Position numbers and translations under genes: made by a program. A model generated the notes under the pieces. The model saw only the letters and a program-made list of their open reading frames with translations, did not search any database and had not been told where the DNA came from. From the NCBI GenBank assembly GCA_009103225.1, contig RHPI01000797.1:1162705-1226704 (forward strand): 64,000 nt of DNA. Reading direction: 5' to 3'. The stretch is from Chlorokybus atmophyticus. Taxonomy: Eukaryota; Streptophyta; Chlorokybophyceae; Chlorokybales; Chlorokybaceae. Positions 26,655 through 37,770 of the stretch are shown here, piece after piece; positions within the stretch are counted from its first letter, which is position 1; each line of letters opens with the position of its first letter.

Positions 26655-27230
26655 AAAATTAAGGCACCCTCCCACCCCTCGCCCATATATCTCGCGGGCG
26701 ATAATGTGCCACGCCATTGATTCGACGGTAGCCGTCGATGGTCATTAAGTTGTTAGGCGTCTTTAGTCAATAGATATCCGCGTGACATAAGTCGCTTAAA
26801 AACAAAGGCACTTTCCCACACCTCGCCCATACATCTCGTTGTCCATATTATGCCACGCCTTACTAAAGACTCGACGATAGCCGTCGATGGTAGTTAAGAT
26901 GTTAGACGTCCTACACAATAGGTTTGCGCATGATTAAAAGACGCTGTAAAAATAAGACACCTTCCCACGCCTCGCCCATAAATCTCGCAGTGGATATTGT
27001 GCCATGCCTTGCCGCATATATGATGGCCGTCGGTAGCAGTTAAGATGTTAGGCGTTTTTGATCAATAAGTTCGCGCGTGATTAAAAGTTGCTGCAACATT
27101 AAGGCACCTTCCATGCCTCGCCCATACATATCATGGTGAATATTGTGCCACACCTTGTCATATATTCTTTGATAGCCGTCGAGGGTGGTAAGGATGTGAG
27201 GCCTGTATAATCAATAGATTTGCGCGGATG
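26655..27230. repeat. Diverged tandem satellite, four units of about 146 bp
   Basis: Units begin near 26660, 26805, 26952 and 27098. Each carries aaggcacctt-ccca, cctcgcccata, attgtgccacgcc, gatagccgtcgatgg, gttaagatgttaggcg and tcaata, in that order, with drift between units. A new unit starts in the GGC-rich sequence at 27240. Confidence 0.8.
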
Positions 27231-27239
27231 TTGGAGAGA

Positions 27240-27853
27240 GTGCAGTGGCGCGGGCGGCGGCGGCGGCGGCGGCCTGGGGCCGTGGAGATGAACGGGGGGC
27301 GATAGGCGAGGGTTGAGGGCTCTCCTCCAGAATGGCGGCGACAGCAGGCTTGGCCTGACCAGCCTCCGGTTGCAGGCAATGGTGGTTGCCGGATTTCGGG
27401 CTGCGGACGCCGTTAGATGCGGTCACTACGGCCAGATATGACGGTCTGCGTCTGTAGCAGTAGACTACTAGCCGTTGTGCAGGGCGGTGGCGGCCAGCAA
27501 CGGTGGCGGCGACACTCTAGCTCTTGTGGAGCCGGCGACAGGATGTGGGAGGGGTTGGTTTTCTATAGATGAGCACCATACACTAGCTGAGCGCCTATCT
27601 TGGGCATGCGCGGTGAGGCTGCGTGTGTGTGGTTGTAAGTCTTGGCAGTTGCTTTCTCCTCCGCCTTGAGAATTGAGCTATTGGGGAGCATCATGCATTA
27701 GCTGAGCGCGCCTGTCTTGGGCAAGCGCTGTGAGGCTGCGTGTGATTTCAATCCTTAGCTCAGTTGCTGGTGGTCTTTTTGAAGGTGAGAGTGGGATTTT
27801 TCTGTGTCAATGGTCTAATTCGAACCTTTACCATGTTATAGCGCTGCCAGGGG
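27240..27853. other. GGC-rich stretch and leader of the gag-like relic
   Basis: A (cgg)n run at 27250-27275, then sequence with duplicated phrases (caccatacactagctgagcgc near 27570 and catcatgcattagctgagcgc near 27690). No gene is seen. Confidence 0.4.
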
Positions 27854-28951
27854 TTGGATAACTTGTCAACGATGGCGGCGACGACTTCCTTGCACATGGG
27901 GCATGGCCCGGCGAAAGGGGTTGCCCTTATGGACACCTCTGAGGGCTTGCCCGCTACAGCTGCTCAGGCTGATTTCAAGCAACCCGTGCAGAAGGCCTGG
28001 ACGCCCAACGATGCAGGACACCCACGTGCCAGGGCGTCCACATCGGCGTTAACCATGGCCAAACCAGGGGTTTCCACAGGAAACCTCCCTCACACAGCTA
28101 AGTTCATTGCTGATATCTCTAAGCATCCTAATGCTCTGACCTCTGCGGTGTTGGAAGACTATCACCTGCGCACATCTATCACCCTCACACAATATGATGC
28201 GTGGGCGCACAAGCTGCGTGCACGTGCTTTGATCTTTTGATTTGCCTTCGCCCCATCAGTGTCATCTGCGAATGCTGTGCGCATAGCATGGCTGGGCTTA
28301 GTGTGCACGGACGGGGATGGGGGTAGCTTGTTGTCGTCTAGCTATTAATTGCCCGGAGGGGAATTTCATTGTGTTTCCTCTTCGGAGGCAGGAGCTGCGC
28401 AAATTCTGTCTTTGTCTAAGGGGGGAAGGCTTCCCACATGTAGCGGTCTGCCTGTTCGTGTGCTTCGCTGGGAGTTGCCGACCGTGAACAAGTTCTGGAT
28501 CTCCTTCCTTGATGCCACGCCCGATCTTGTCCCATTTCTCCACGCAGCTTTGCGCCCATACAGTCAGCTGGGGGAAGCGTTGATGCAGAGCCGCAGCGCA
28601 CCCTGCTTCGACACATAAAATACACGCTTTCGGTTCACTCCTTACGCGGGCAAGAAGCTGCCAGCCAAGATCTCCATCACGGTGCTGGAGGCTAGTGTGC
28701 CCACGACGCGGACAGTGGAGGTGTTCACTCCGCTGTCCCCTCCGACATGTTATCAGTGCCATCAGCCAGGCCACACTCGGAGCACCTGTCCAACTCGCGC
28801 TCCACTTGCTGGACATGCTGCCTTTCGCGAAGGCCCTTTGCGTGCTGCGCGCCCCCCTCCAAGCGCCGCTGTCCTTCCTTCGCCTGCCGCAGCACAGCCT
28901 CGCTCCCCCCCTCTCCTTACGTTCACCTTGCGCCACCGCGGAGGTGGGTGA
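27854..28951 (+). pseudogene. Retrotransposon gag-like protein with CCHC zinc knuckle, broken
   Basis: An open frame from 27854 to 28240 gives 128 residues (MAATTSLHMGHGPAKGVALM...). After stops, a second frame (28349-28618) and a third (28620-28951) follow. The third contains TCYQCHQPGHTRSTCPTR, a CX2CX4HX4C zinc knuckle typical of gag or LINE ORF1 nucleic-acid-binding proteins, then a Pro/Ala-rich tail. Frames change twice, so it is not a working gene. No reverse transcriptase motif (YxDD) was found downstream to 31 kb, so the type of retroelement is not decided. Confidence 0.65.
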
Positions 28952-31060
28952 GCGCTTGCCCGTAAGCAGCAATTCACAGCCCGCTACCCTCTTATCCCCT
29001 TCGCGGCGAGGCACACGCCTCTCGGAGGCGTCTCGCTCGTCTCCTGCCAACTCCTCTCGCCATACGCCTTCCAGGCAAGCGGAGGCCACACCTGTGAAGG
29101 TAGTAGTGCGCACCCCGTTGAAGCTGAAGTCCCTATCTCGCAAGCTGCACATCTCACGCCCGGCGGGCACTTTCAAGCAAACCTCCAAGCGCACCCAGGC
29201 AAGCAAAACTCAGGCTTCGCTGGCAACGCAAGCACTTCTCAATGGTTGGCTGCAATCTCAGGCTAGAGGGGGCGATGCTGCACCGCTTACGCAACAGCAC
29301 CCTGCACATGTCCCAATGACAGCTTCCCCACCTTCCGGACCTGCTAAGACAGCGGCAATACCCATGTCTCCTGCGTCGCTTTTTGTTTCAGCACCCTCAC
29401 CGTCGGCTCGAGGAACGGCTGCACCTCACACCTCTCCTCTCCAGCTCTCGTCACCCTCTCGGCCCTGGTTTGAGATAATGGAAGTGGAGGAAGCAGGCTG
29501 TACGCTGCATGAGCTGCAGCCTATGCATGCGCCGTCCCCTCGACAACCTCCACCCCCCTCTGCTTTCGCTCAACAAGATTTTGCATCGGTGGTGAGTCAG
29601 CTCTGCCCAGCGCCAGACGACCTTTTCTCTCGTCGGTGCACCGTCTTCATGTCGTGCCCATTATCATGCATGGAGCCTCACGCAATCCAGCACAACACTC
29701 GCTCTTGATGACGGATGTGAGACTATTGTCTGGCCTGCGCGTGGGGCAGGTGGACGCTACTTTGCTGCGCACACGCTCCCCAGAAACAGCGCTGCGGGCT
29801 TGCGCTCGGTGCTTAAAGACTTGTGCTAGCCCCTTGACACGACCACGGAGGAGCTAGAGATGGACTTCGCTCTCTCCAACATGGTTAGTGTGCGTAGCAA
29901 GGGCTCGCGCAAAGCATCGGTGTACTTGTTGTGCAATATGCGGCTAGGAGGTGGTGCTTATGCCCCCTCGCAGCAGCACCAGAAATGGAGCAGCGCGCAA
30001 CATTCGGGGCGTCATGTGTTGGCGTGGCGGGCTTCCTCCAGCTCCCTGGCGCTTCAACTCTGGCGGCTGTTAGAGTTGTGGTGCGCGCAGAGGTTCGTGG
30101 ACACCTCCCGTCGCTGTCTCCATTCTCTCCACTTTCTTCGGCGCAAACGACGGCCTCCACGCCCAGCAATATGGGGAAGCGCCTCTTCTCTGCAGACCCG
30201 AATGCCATGATGGACTCTCCACCTGCCTGCCAGCCCCCTCCCGCTCGTTTGCGAGCCGACCCTTTGAGTAGGTCCAGCTCCGATGCATCCTCCGCTCCCT
30301 CGTCGCTGGTCCTGCGTTGTGCAGCCAGCAGGTGATGATTGGGTGTGGGCAGAATTTCTCCCTCCTCGAACAGCCCCTTCAGCCTTCCTTCCTCATGGTC
30401 GTTGTGGGAAGATGATGGGGAGCCGGATTGGCACTACGCCGCACGCAGTCTTGGAGTGCCCGCACCCTCTTAATGGCATGCATGGGAGGAAGCCACTAGC
30501 ATGCTGTCTGCAGCGCGTCCAGGTGCTGGCAGCGTTTGGGTGTGGTTGGTGCAGTTCCCTCCGACCCAGACACGTCTGAAATTAACACTGGGCTGCACCC
30601 GAATGCTGTCTGACTGGACTTGAGGCTACTGCCGCAGGTGGAGGACGACCCTGCCAGCTTGCTAGATCCCGCCTCTCTTGCAACGTGACAAGCTTTTCGC
30701 CAGCATGCCCGACAGCTGGTCTCTCTGCCGGTGCAGACGCATCGCTGCTGGACGCCCTCCACCACACTAGTGACGGCGGATAGTCAGCGTCGCTGCTGGC
30801 TGTGCTGGGCCTCCCGTAGCAATAGCATGTCTGCAATTCACCCCCTGCGCATTGTTGACATACACACGTTGACAAGCACATGCACATGGGCGACATGCTA
30901 CATCACAACACTACAGCTTGTATTAAGGCAACAAGTTTGCGGGTCTTATACCCGCCAGATTCGTTTTTTTATAAAGGGACACAAATCAAGGGGTGTGTAT
31001 TAAAAACGAGTGGCAGAGTTGCAGCCGTGTACCACCGTGGTTCGTAGGCCGCGATCAGCC
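28952..31060. other. Probable 3' remains of the retroelement; no intact gene
   Basis: Frames such as 28695-29708 (+) are Ser/Pro-rich without domains. From 29700 to 30900 many short frames give Leu/Arg/Ser-rich sequence without motifs. I cannot define element ends. Confidence 0.4.
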
Positions 31061-31163
31061 CTGGTCCGGTCTATCGGACCAGGCCGTCCGGCTCCGGGGC
31101 GGGACCACCGGTGGTCCGGTCACACCGGACCAGTCGCGGCACTGGTACGCCACAGCGTACCAG
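31061..31163. repeat. Cluster of four short GC-rich palindromes
   Basis: 31061-31082 (ctggtccg...cggaccag), 31102-31117 (ggaccaccggtggtcc), 31114-31132 (ggtccggt...accggacc) and 31142-31163 (ctggtacgc...gcgtaccag). Each can form a hairpin. Confidence 0.9.
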
Positions 31164-31207
31164 ATGTGGTCTGCGGACCGCGTACAACTGGTACGCGCGT
31201 AAAAACC

Positions 31208-31208
<1 letters not shown>

Positions 31209-31298
<90 letters not shown>
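31209..31298 (+). repeat. (GT)n microsatellite, about 90 bp
   Basis: Uninterrupted GT dinucleotides just after the palindrome cluster. Confidence 0.98.
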
Positions 31299-31299
<1 letters not shown>

Positions 31300-31498
31300 G
31301 CATGTTGGCCGCATGTGTGCGCACATTGCGCGCCTGTGCATTCTGGTGGTTAGCGGTTCTTGAGAAGGCTTTTACGCCTTGCACATTTGTTGCTCCCATA
31401 TCACATGCTGCTGCAGTTGCCAAAGTGCTGACATCGATATTCTGAGATGAAGCGAGCACTGCATACGTGTTACAATGATCCATATTGCCAACAGACTA

Positions 31499-31568
31499 GT
31501 ATATGTTGTGGACATTGTACACAACATATACTAATATGCATGTTGTGGCCATTGTCGACAACATGCAT
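31499..31568. repeat. Two adjacent hairpins with related sequence
   Basis: tatatgttgtg...cacaacatata at about 31499-31530 and atgcatgttgt...acaacatgcat at about 31536-31568. Their loops share the core ggNcattgt. They lie just beyond the 3' end of the transposase-like gene and could be part of its terminus. Confidence 0.85.
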
Positions 31569-34441
31569 CAACCCAAATGACTTGTGTACAGACAACGCCA
31601 TGCCACATCAACTGAGCAGCATGTGTATAACTTAAGAAGTTACCTCTTCGTTGTCATTAAAAAGTTGCTCATCCGGGGCCACTGAGTCAGCATTGTCATT
31701 GGTGTCTTGTAATGGTCCTCCAACGAGTTCCGGCGGCAAAAACGCGGCCCCAAGCATCTCACAGTGGTTCATCGACGTTGGCCGATAATTGGGAAAGGGG
31801 TTGACCCAGCCGCGGTCCTCGTGCCGTTTGTATAACAAATGCACATCTTGTACCAGCTACGTATCGTATGTACCGTACTTGATATCATCACCATTACATA
31901 CGCCGCTAGCAACATTATGACGATCCATATAATTGCACACCAAAATCTCAGCAAGCTCAGGAGTTGAGTTGGAGCCTTGCAACATGCGTCGCAACAGGCG
32001 ATGAAACCCTTCCAATGCATTTGTTCCGCGTGCACTTACAAAGCGCGGTGCTGCTCCGGATTTTGCAACATTCCAATAAAGCTCAATTGACAATAAATCT
32101 GCGAAACAGTTGTCATCACGACGGGTACTGCAGGTATGGGATGCATTTGCACACACGAATCACTTACCGCTTAATTTACCATCGCGGACCAGCTGCATTT
32201 GTCTTTCATGCAAATCTTCCAGCTCGGATGTCCAAAATTGCGTTTGAGTGGTTGAGTCAGGCACTGCTGTAAACTTATGAATGGCTGCTAGAATGCGTTG
32301 TTCAAGTAACACCTTTTCGGGTATGCAATGTGGAATGCGCCGTCGCCAGTATTGCTCCGCTAACCCATCCACATGTGGATGTACATAAGCGGCGGACTTT
32401 TTTGCAACCTTAATCAAGTGACGACGGAGAAGGCTTTGCTTATCATAACCTCTCAGAAACATGGCATGCTTTAGCTTAGTTAAGAATTTACCTACACACA
32501 CGACAAATGAATAATTTGTAGATGATATCGCTACTGCTCGTACATGATCTTACCATTGGTTCACGAGTTTAGGCTTACCCTTTAAGGGGTGCGCATCCGG
32601 AATCAATCGTTAATAGCGATCCATAAAATGCCAAGGATTTTCAAGAATACAATCTGTGGAAACATAAAATGCGCGCTGTTGTAACAATTGTTGAGCCGCG
32701 GTATCGCAGTATATCGCTTGCAAACCCTGCACACAATATATTGCTTGTAAATCCTGCACACAGTATGCACGGTTTGCCATATAGCTTGTGTATTAGCACC
32801 TTATATACGCACTTAACTGTCTACAGTTGGCAATGGTCGTTGCGCCACCTTTCGCAGCTCACCAAGTACATCCTCCAATGACGCACTAGGTACAAAATAT
32901 CAAGCCACTACTTGTTTCTTCTCATTGTAAGGAGTCAACAATGCTTCAGCTACTTCCTTCCTACCTTACGTACAAATTTTGTCAACTTAAAGCTATAGTC
33001 GATTGCCAAAATTCTTGCCACAAGCGCCGTCATGCGCGCTTTCCACCAATACAAGCGATTGCGTCCTATGCTTTTATACAACCGCAACAGGTAGTCAACG
33101 CTTTGAACAGATCTGGCCCACATCATTGGGTCGTTGCATGCAGGAAAAGGCGGAGGAGGGCGCATTGCGTGTTGAAAAGGATTGGTCGCTGCAGCATACA
33201 TCAACTCCCACATGTGTGCGTAAACTGTTTCAACAAGTCATTTGTCAGATTGGTTTTGCCGCGGATGTACAATGTTGCACTCGATGATTGCGTAATAGCC
33301 TGAATACTTGCGTGACAAAGTGCGAGTGTGTTTGTCATGGTGAAACTCCTTCAGCATTTGCAAGAAATCGTGAAAACTTGTTCCATGCAGCACGTTGCGC
33401 TGGAGTAACAGTACAACGATCGTTCCATGGCTCCGCGTTCAGTCAAAATAATGTTAAAAGTGTCTACAACACACTTGGTTAGTAGCCTCATGATACGGTC
33501 GTCATGCGACGGTATGGTAAAGCCTCTCTCTCTCTGGCTTGCACCTTCTTATAAGCTGAAAGAGGAGATACATGTTATTGTGTGTTCTCAACCCACCATA
33601 CACATAACATGTCGGGAAAGCAACCATTACCTGAACAACTGGCGCATCTGTAATTGTATGAGTACAACCAAGAAGTTCGTCTTAAACCATAAACTTTGCA
33701 AATGGTAGGTCGCCAACCATCTTGTCCTAGCCATTTCTCGCACTGATAGGTCACACCGTCTTTGACAACCTCGTTGAGACACTTCAGTTTTCTCACCCAT
33801 TTATTGAAGAAAACATGCGGAGCCCAAAACATCACATGTGCATAAATGTCAATATACATACCACAGCAAGACAGCAACCATGTACCCACCTTCACATTTA
33901 ACAAACAGTCCTGAGCGAAAACGGCGCGACGTTGAGCAACGATGAAGACACTTGGCGCGTAACAATAGGGCGCAATTGGCCATTTATCAATGTCCACAGG
34001 TTCTGATAGTTCAAAGTTACTAGCATTTGACTTTTTGCATAAAGGCAAGTGCACATTGCAACCAGCTTGTTTATCGTCCTCCGTAATGGTGTCTTTATTC
34101 TTCACCTGTCCTTTGGCTCACTGACATGTCCAACCCAACTTATGCGCTTTCTCATCCACCTCATCATCGTCAAAATCTGTGCATAGGAGAAAGTCAACAT
34201 GATGTGCACGTATGCATATAGGTTGATGACTGCGTGCTACACATGCATTATGATGTCTGCACGCGTGACCGTTCGTTCGTGCATGCGTTTGCATGTGTGC
34301 GTGCGACTACATGCGTGTGCTAGAGTGCATTGTTCCTAAAACGAAACATACCTGACACATGTGGGGGCGGCGGTGGTGGAGGCGGCGAAGGCGGTGATGG
34401 AGCACACGGATTGACGTTCGGGGACCATGCATGGTCCTTCC

Positions 34442-34503
34442 ACGGACCCCGCGGGCCATACATGGTCCGTCCCCGCGGACCATGTATGGCCCGCGGGGTC
34501 CGT
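34442..34503. repeat. Perfect 28-bp-arm palindrome
   Basis: Arms 34442-34469 and 34476-34503 pair fully around the loop tccccg. The stem is GC-rich and carries two ggaccatg-type cores. Confidence 0.95.
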
Positions 34504-34885
34504 ACGAGTGTCTGGTCCGCGAGGGACGGACCGTCCATGGTCCTTTTGGGGCTCTAACACCTGGCGCGCAGTCGCGCACAATATATGGTCCGTGCCGCAC
34601 CTTGTATGGTGCGGCACGGACCAGTACTCTACGCTGGTTCCTGATTGCGGACCAGGAGTGGGCCCGCGGCTCAGCGGCCCGGCCGCCGCGCACCGTACAT
34701 GGTCCGTGCCGCACCATGTATGGGGCGGCATGGACCAGCAATGTTGCTGGTTGGCGGCCCTGCAGGGCGCGCTACACGTGTACCATGACTGAAGTATCGT
34801 TATTGCATGTACGAGTACATAGGTACACTGTGTGTATCATCATATTGAAGATGACAGGCCGCACCGACTGTCGCCGCTTACCATA

Positions 34886-34990
34886 AAGTGGACAGTCGCA
34901 AATGGTCGGCGGCTGTCAATGTATATTGACAGCCGGCTGTCCATGTACATTTTAACTTGACAGCCGCCGACCAATTGCGGCTGTCCACTT
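34886..34990. repeat. Long hairpin, 34-bp arms, with internal palindrome
   Basis: Arms 34886-34919 and 34957-34990 pair at 32 of 34 positions. The 37-nt loop holds its own palindrome gacagccggctgtc. Confidence 0.93.
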
Positions 34991-35972
34991 GTGGCCTATA
35001 TATGTATAGATGGATATGTGTATACATATAAATATATGTATATATATACACACATATATATATATATACATGCATATGTATATATATGTTGATAGATATA
35101 TGTGTGTGTGTGTGCATGTAGGAGTAGGTTTAAGGTATACAAGCAAAAATTATTGACGTATTGCGGCCGCAATTTGCAGCCGTGCAATTACTTCATATCT
35201 ATTATTTCATGTACATACATTGTTGTAAGTATATTGATGCGCGTACACATGTGCATTAGACCTTTCATATGCAAAATTATATACATCTTAAATAATGTAT
35301 AAGAATATGATTGTACAAAGTGTTATGATTATTGTACAATTATATAGTCTAAAATCATAATTATATCAAATGTACATCCATGCGTTGCGCGTGTTAATTA
35401 CATTATACATAGATCGTTGGTTATTACATTATCATAATGTTCACAACCGTTAACATCATACCATGAATACATATGTTGATGCTGTTCGCATGTTGCATTG
35501 ATAGGCGTAGTTTATGGTATGTTTGGTTTTGATGATTTGTACGAAACGAAAGCGCAAGCAATGTCAGATGTTATGACTTGTAGCCTTACTTGTATAACCT
35601 CATAAATGGCCTATAAAAGCCTCATGCGACCACAAAATCATCGACAGCCCGATAAGGTACACTGGCTGCATTGACAGTCGCAATTTGGCTACTATCGCTA
35701 AGCATTGTCACAATGACAGCCCCTAACAAGTCTACAAATTGTACTGGCGTATTGACAACCGCCGAGTTCGCGGCTACCGGTATGTAGTTTGCCACCGTCC
35801 ATGTAACTGGTACAGCCTATGAATGCTACAGTTGCATGGGCTCAGCCTATGGGCCTATCAAAGTGACAAACTCCGACTGTCCATCGGCAATTACTGCCGC
35901 CGGCCGACAGTCGGCAAGCGGCGCATGCAATACACTATATGACATAGGTTGCCATGCAACCCTACCGGTACG

Positions 35973-36047
35973 TGCACTTGTAGCTTAGTGGTTAGGGCGT
36001 CGTCTTTGATATGCTAAAGGTACTGGGTTCGAATCCGGCCGATGCGT
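35973..36047 (+). other. tRNA-like sequence with A and B boxes (SINE-type pol III promoter)
   Basis: TAGCTTAGTGG at 35981-35991 fits the A box and GGTTCGAATCC at 36026-36036 fits the B box exactly. Spacing is tRNA-like. A D-arm can be drawn, but the anticodon and T stems pair poorly, so this is a tRNA-derived promoter module and not a working tRNA gene. A second copy lies at 61439-61514 on the other strand. Confidence 0.75.
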
Positions 36048-37218
36048 GTGTTCTTGACTAATCATTCCACTAACGCCGCGGCTGGCCGCGGCCTCGTGCA
36101 GGTTGGGCGTAGCCGGTGCCGCCGGCAAAGATGTCTCAACTTTTACTGCATTTGCACTCATATATACATTGTTCCATAATACAATTCGGTCCATGGTCCG
36201 CTAGCCGGACCAGTTATGATTGAAATATTGTAATGATATAATTTTGTCCCTGGTCTGATGGCCGGACCATACCTGGTTCTGACGCAACAGTAATCGGCCG
36301 GACCTTCAATGGTCCGTACCAGGGGACAATGGTACCATCCACGTGAAATTCGGACCATGCATGGTCCGACTGTCCATGAAAGCCGGACCATACATGGTCC
36401 GTCAATTTCACTTAGCAGGGGAAAATCCCGGTCCTGCGTCACGGACCATTCACGGTCCTTGAACGTCAATCCGTGTGGAGGAGGAGGAGGAGGAGGAGGA
36501 GGAGGNAGGAGGGGGAGGAGGGGGAGGGCGGGGGGTGCAAGGTATCAATAGGACTGAAGACCTTGAACAATAACGCAATATCCATGAATTTAACAAGACA
36601 TTGAGGCCAATAAGCACAGCGTGCCAACTCAGTCCGGCAAGTGTTGTTGAACAGAAAGTGTAGCGCTTCGGATACACATAACCAATCAAGGACGCACTTT
36701 TTGTATACACCATTAACGTTTGTACGATATCTGTTTGCGCAACAAGTTGGTATGTTACGCATTTAATCTTGATGAGTACTTGTATAAGTGTATGTATGTT
36801 TCACGCGACACTGCAACAACATACCTGGAGATACGCGTTCTCCATAAGGTGCTGTTGAAGTAAATACCTCCATGGGTTGTTGTATGGCTGCAACACAAAT
36901 GTAGTTGAGCATGCCGGATTCATGCACGTAACATTATCTCAATTCGCACCATGAGAGGCGGACATGTCACATCTAAGCAATCGACTTCGCATTTCATTGT
37001 ACTTAAATGGGCGCGAGTGCCACCACTAATTGTCGTAAGCTGCGTCGCATGTAACCGTTACAAATCACAAAAATGCAAATGGTACACAGCATGCATCATA
37101 TGAATATATCACATACGTGTATCACTCTTGGGAGTGAATTGATAAGATTCTGCGTTGAGTTGCACAATGTTTCTATGTCGTTAATGATGAATGCATACTG
37201 GTAGAGTACATACACACA

Positions 37219-37428
37219 ATACACCCAGTGTAATAGCCCCGTAGCGCCGTCGCTATGGCCACAGAGAGTGGGCAAGCCACTCTTCACTGTGACCAAGCCG
37301 TCTACAAGTGGCTCATACAATGCAATAGCCCCGTAGCGCCGCCGCTATAGTCACAGAGGGTGGGCAAGCCACTCTCTACTGTGACTAAGCTGTCTACAGA
37401 TGGCTCACACGGTGCACGCACAACAAAT
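37219..37428 (-). repeat. Tandem duplication, two units of about 105 bp
   Basis: Both units contain aatagccccgtagcgcc, gtgggcaagccactct, gtctaca and gtggctcaca-like sequence. On the minus strand each encodes EPLVDGLVTV..SGLPTLC. A single unit is present at 15240-15345. Confidence 0.9.
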
Positions 37429-37770
37429 GTAAGATGCACACTACATATACTACAAATGTCATACCTGCTTTCCACCTTGTCAATGCATTCGCAATCAGCG
37501 GCAATATGCGCGCGAGAAGGATGATCGAGCCCAGCAACATAATATATTATCAACAACTTGCGGTAAAATATCCATGCTTACAATGAAATGCATGCATCTT
37601 GCATATGAGAGCATACCTCCAGTGTAACCACACTCGCAACGAGCATGACGATCATCATCATCATTGCGACAACTTTCAGCAATAGACTGCATGTTTTTCG
37701 CAACATCACAATGTCCTACACGCTTTCTCGCAGGTTTTGTCTTGTTTTGTGCAAGTCCTGTGCAACGCAT

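Larger units (their letters stand above)
34403..36477. mobile_element. Palindrome-rich non-autonomous element with 17-bp terminal inverted repeats
   Basis: The left end 34403-34419 reads CACACGGATTGACGTTC, and 36461-36477 is its exact reverse complement. Both flanks show GAG next to the ends, compatible with a 3-bp target duplication, although the flanks are GGAGG-rich. Inside both ends many GGACCATGCATGGTCC-like palindromes occur: 34442-34503 (28-bp perfect arms), 34586-34623 (16-bp perfect arms), 34886-34990 (34-bp arms, two mismatches) and several at 36190-36460. CAC-starting ends, 3-bp duplication and subterminal palindromes are traits of CACTA elements. No coding frame is seen. The centre (35000-35700) is AT-rich. 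A tRNA-like module lies near the right end. It sits in an intron of the transposase-like gene. Confidence 0.7.
31635..37760 (-). mobile_element. Multi-exon DDE transposase-like gene (DUF6729-type Cys module suspected)
   Basis: Minus-strand exons appear in order: about 37757-37616 (KPARKRVGHCDVAKN, RCECGYTGG), 37562-37470 (VAGLDHPSRAHIAADCECID), 37320-37130, 36890-36825, 36745-36555 (VLDWLCVSEALHFLFNNTCR), 34105-33575 (WAPHVFFNKWVRKLKCLNEV, WRPTICKVYGLRRTSWLYSY, YRCASCSGNG), 33213-32950 (WWKARMTALVARILAIDYSF), 32501-32160, 32156-31857 (GTNALEGFHRLLRRMLQGSN) and 31844-31635 (TAA). The paired Cys module with W.P..VY.L recalls DUF6729. LAIDYSFKLTKFVRKVG resembles the first Asp strand of DDE transposases, and GTNALEGFHR is typical near the last catalytic strand. 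Exon borders are only partly solved and intactness is unproven. A 2.07-kb element sits in one intron. Confidence 0.55.

Noticed and set aside
29885-30335. Possible reverse transcriptase after the zinc-knuckle frame
   Set aside because: No YxDD or other RT motif in any frame between 28.9 and 31 kb.
35973-36047. Functional tRNA gene
   Set aside because: A and B boxes are good, but the anticodon and T stems do not pair well, and the second copy differs in the anticodon loop.
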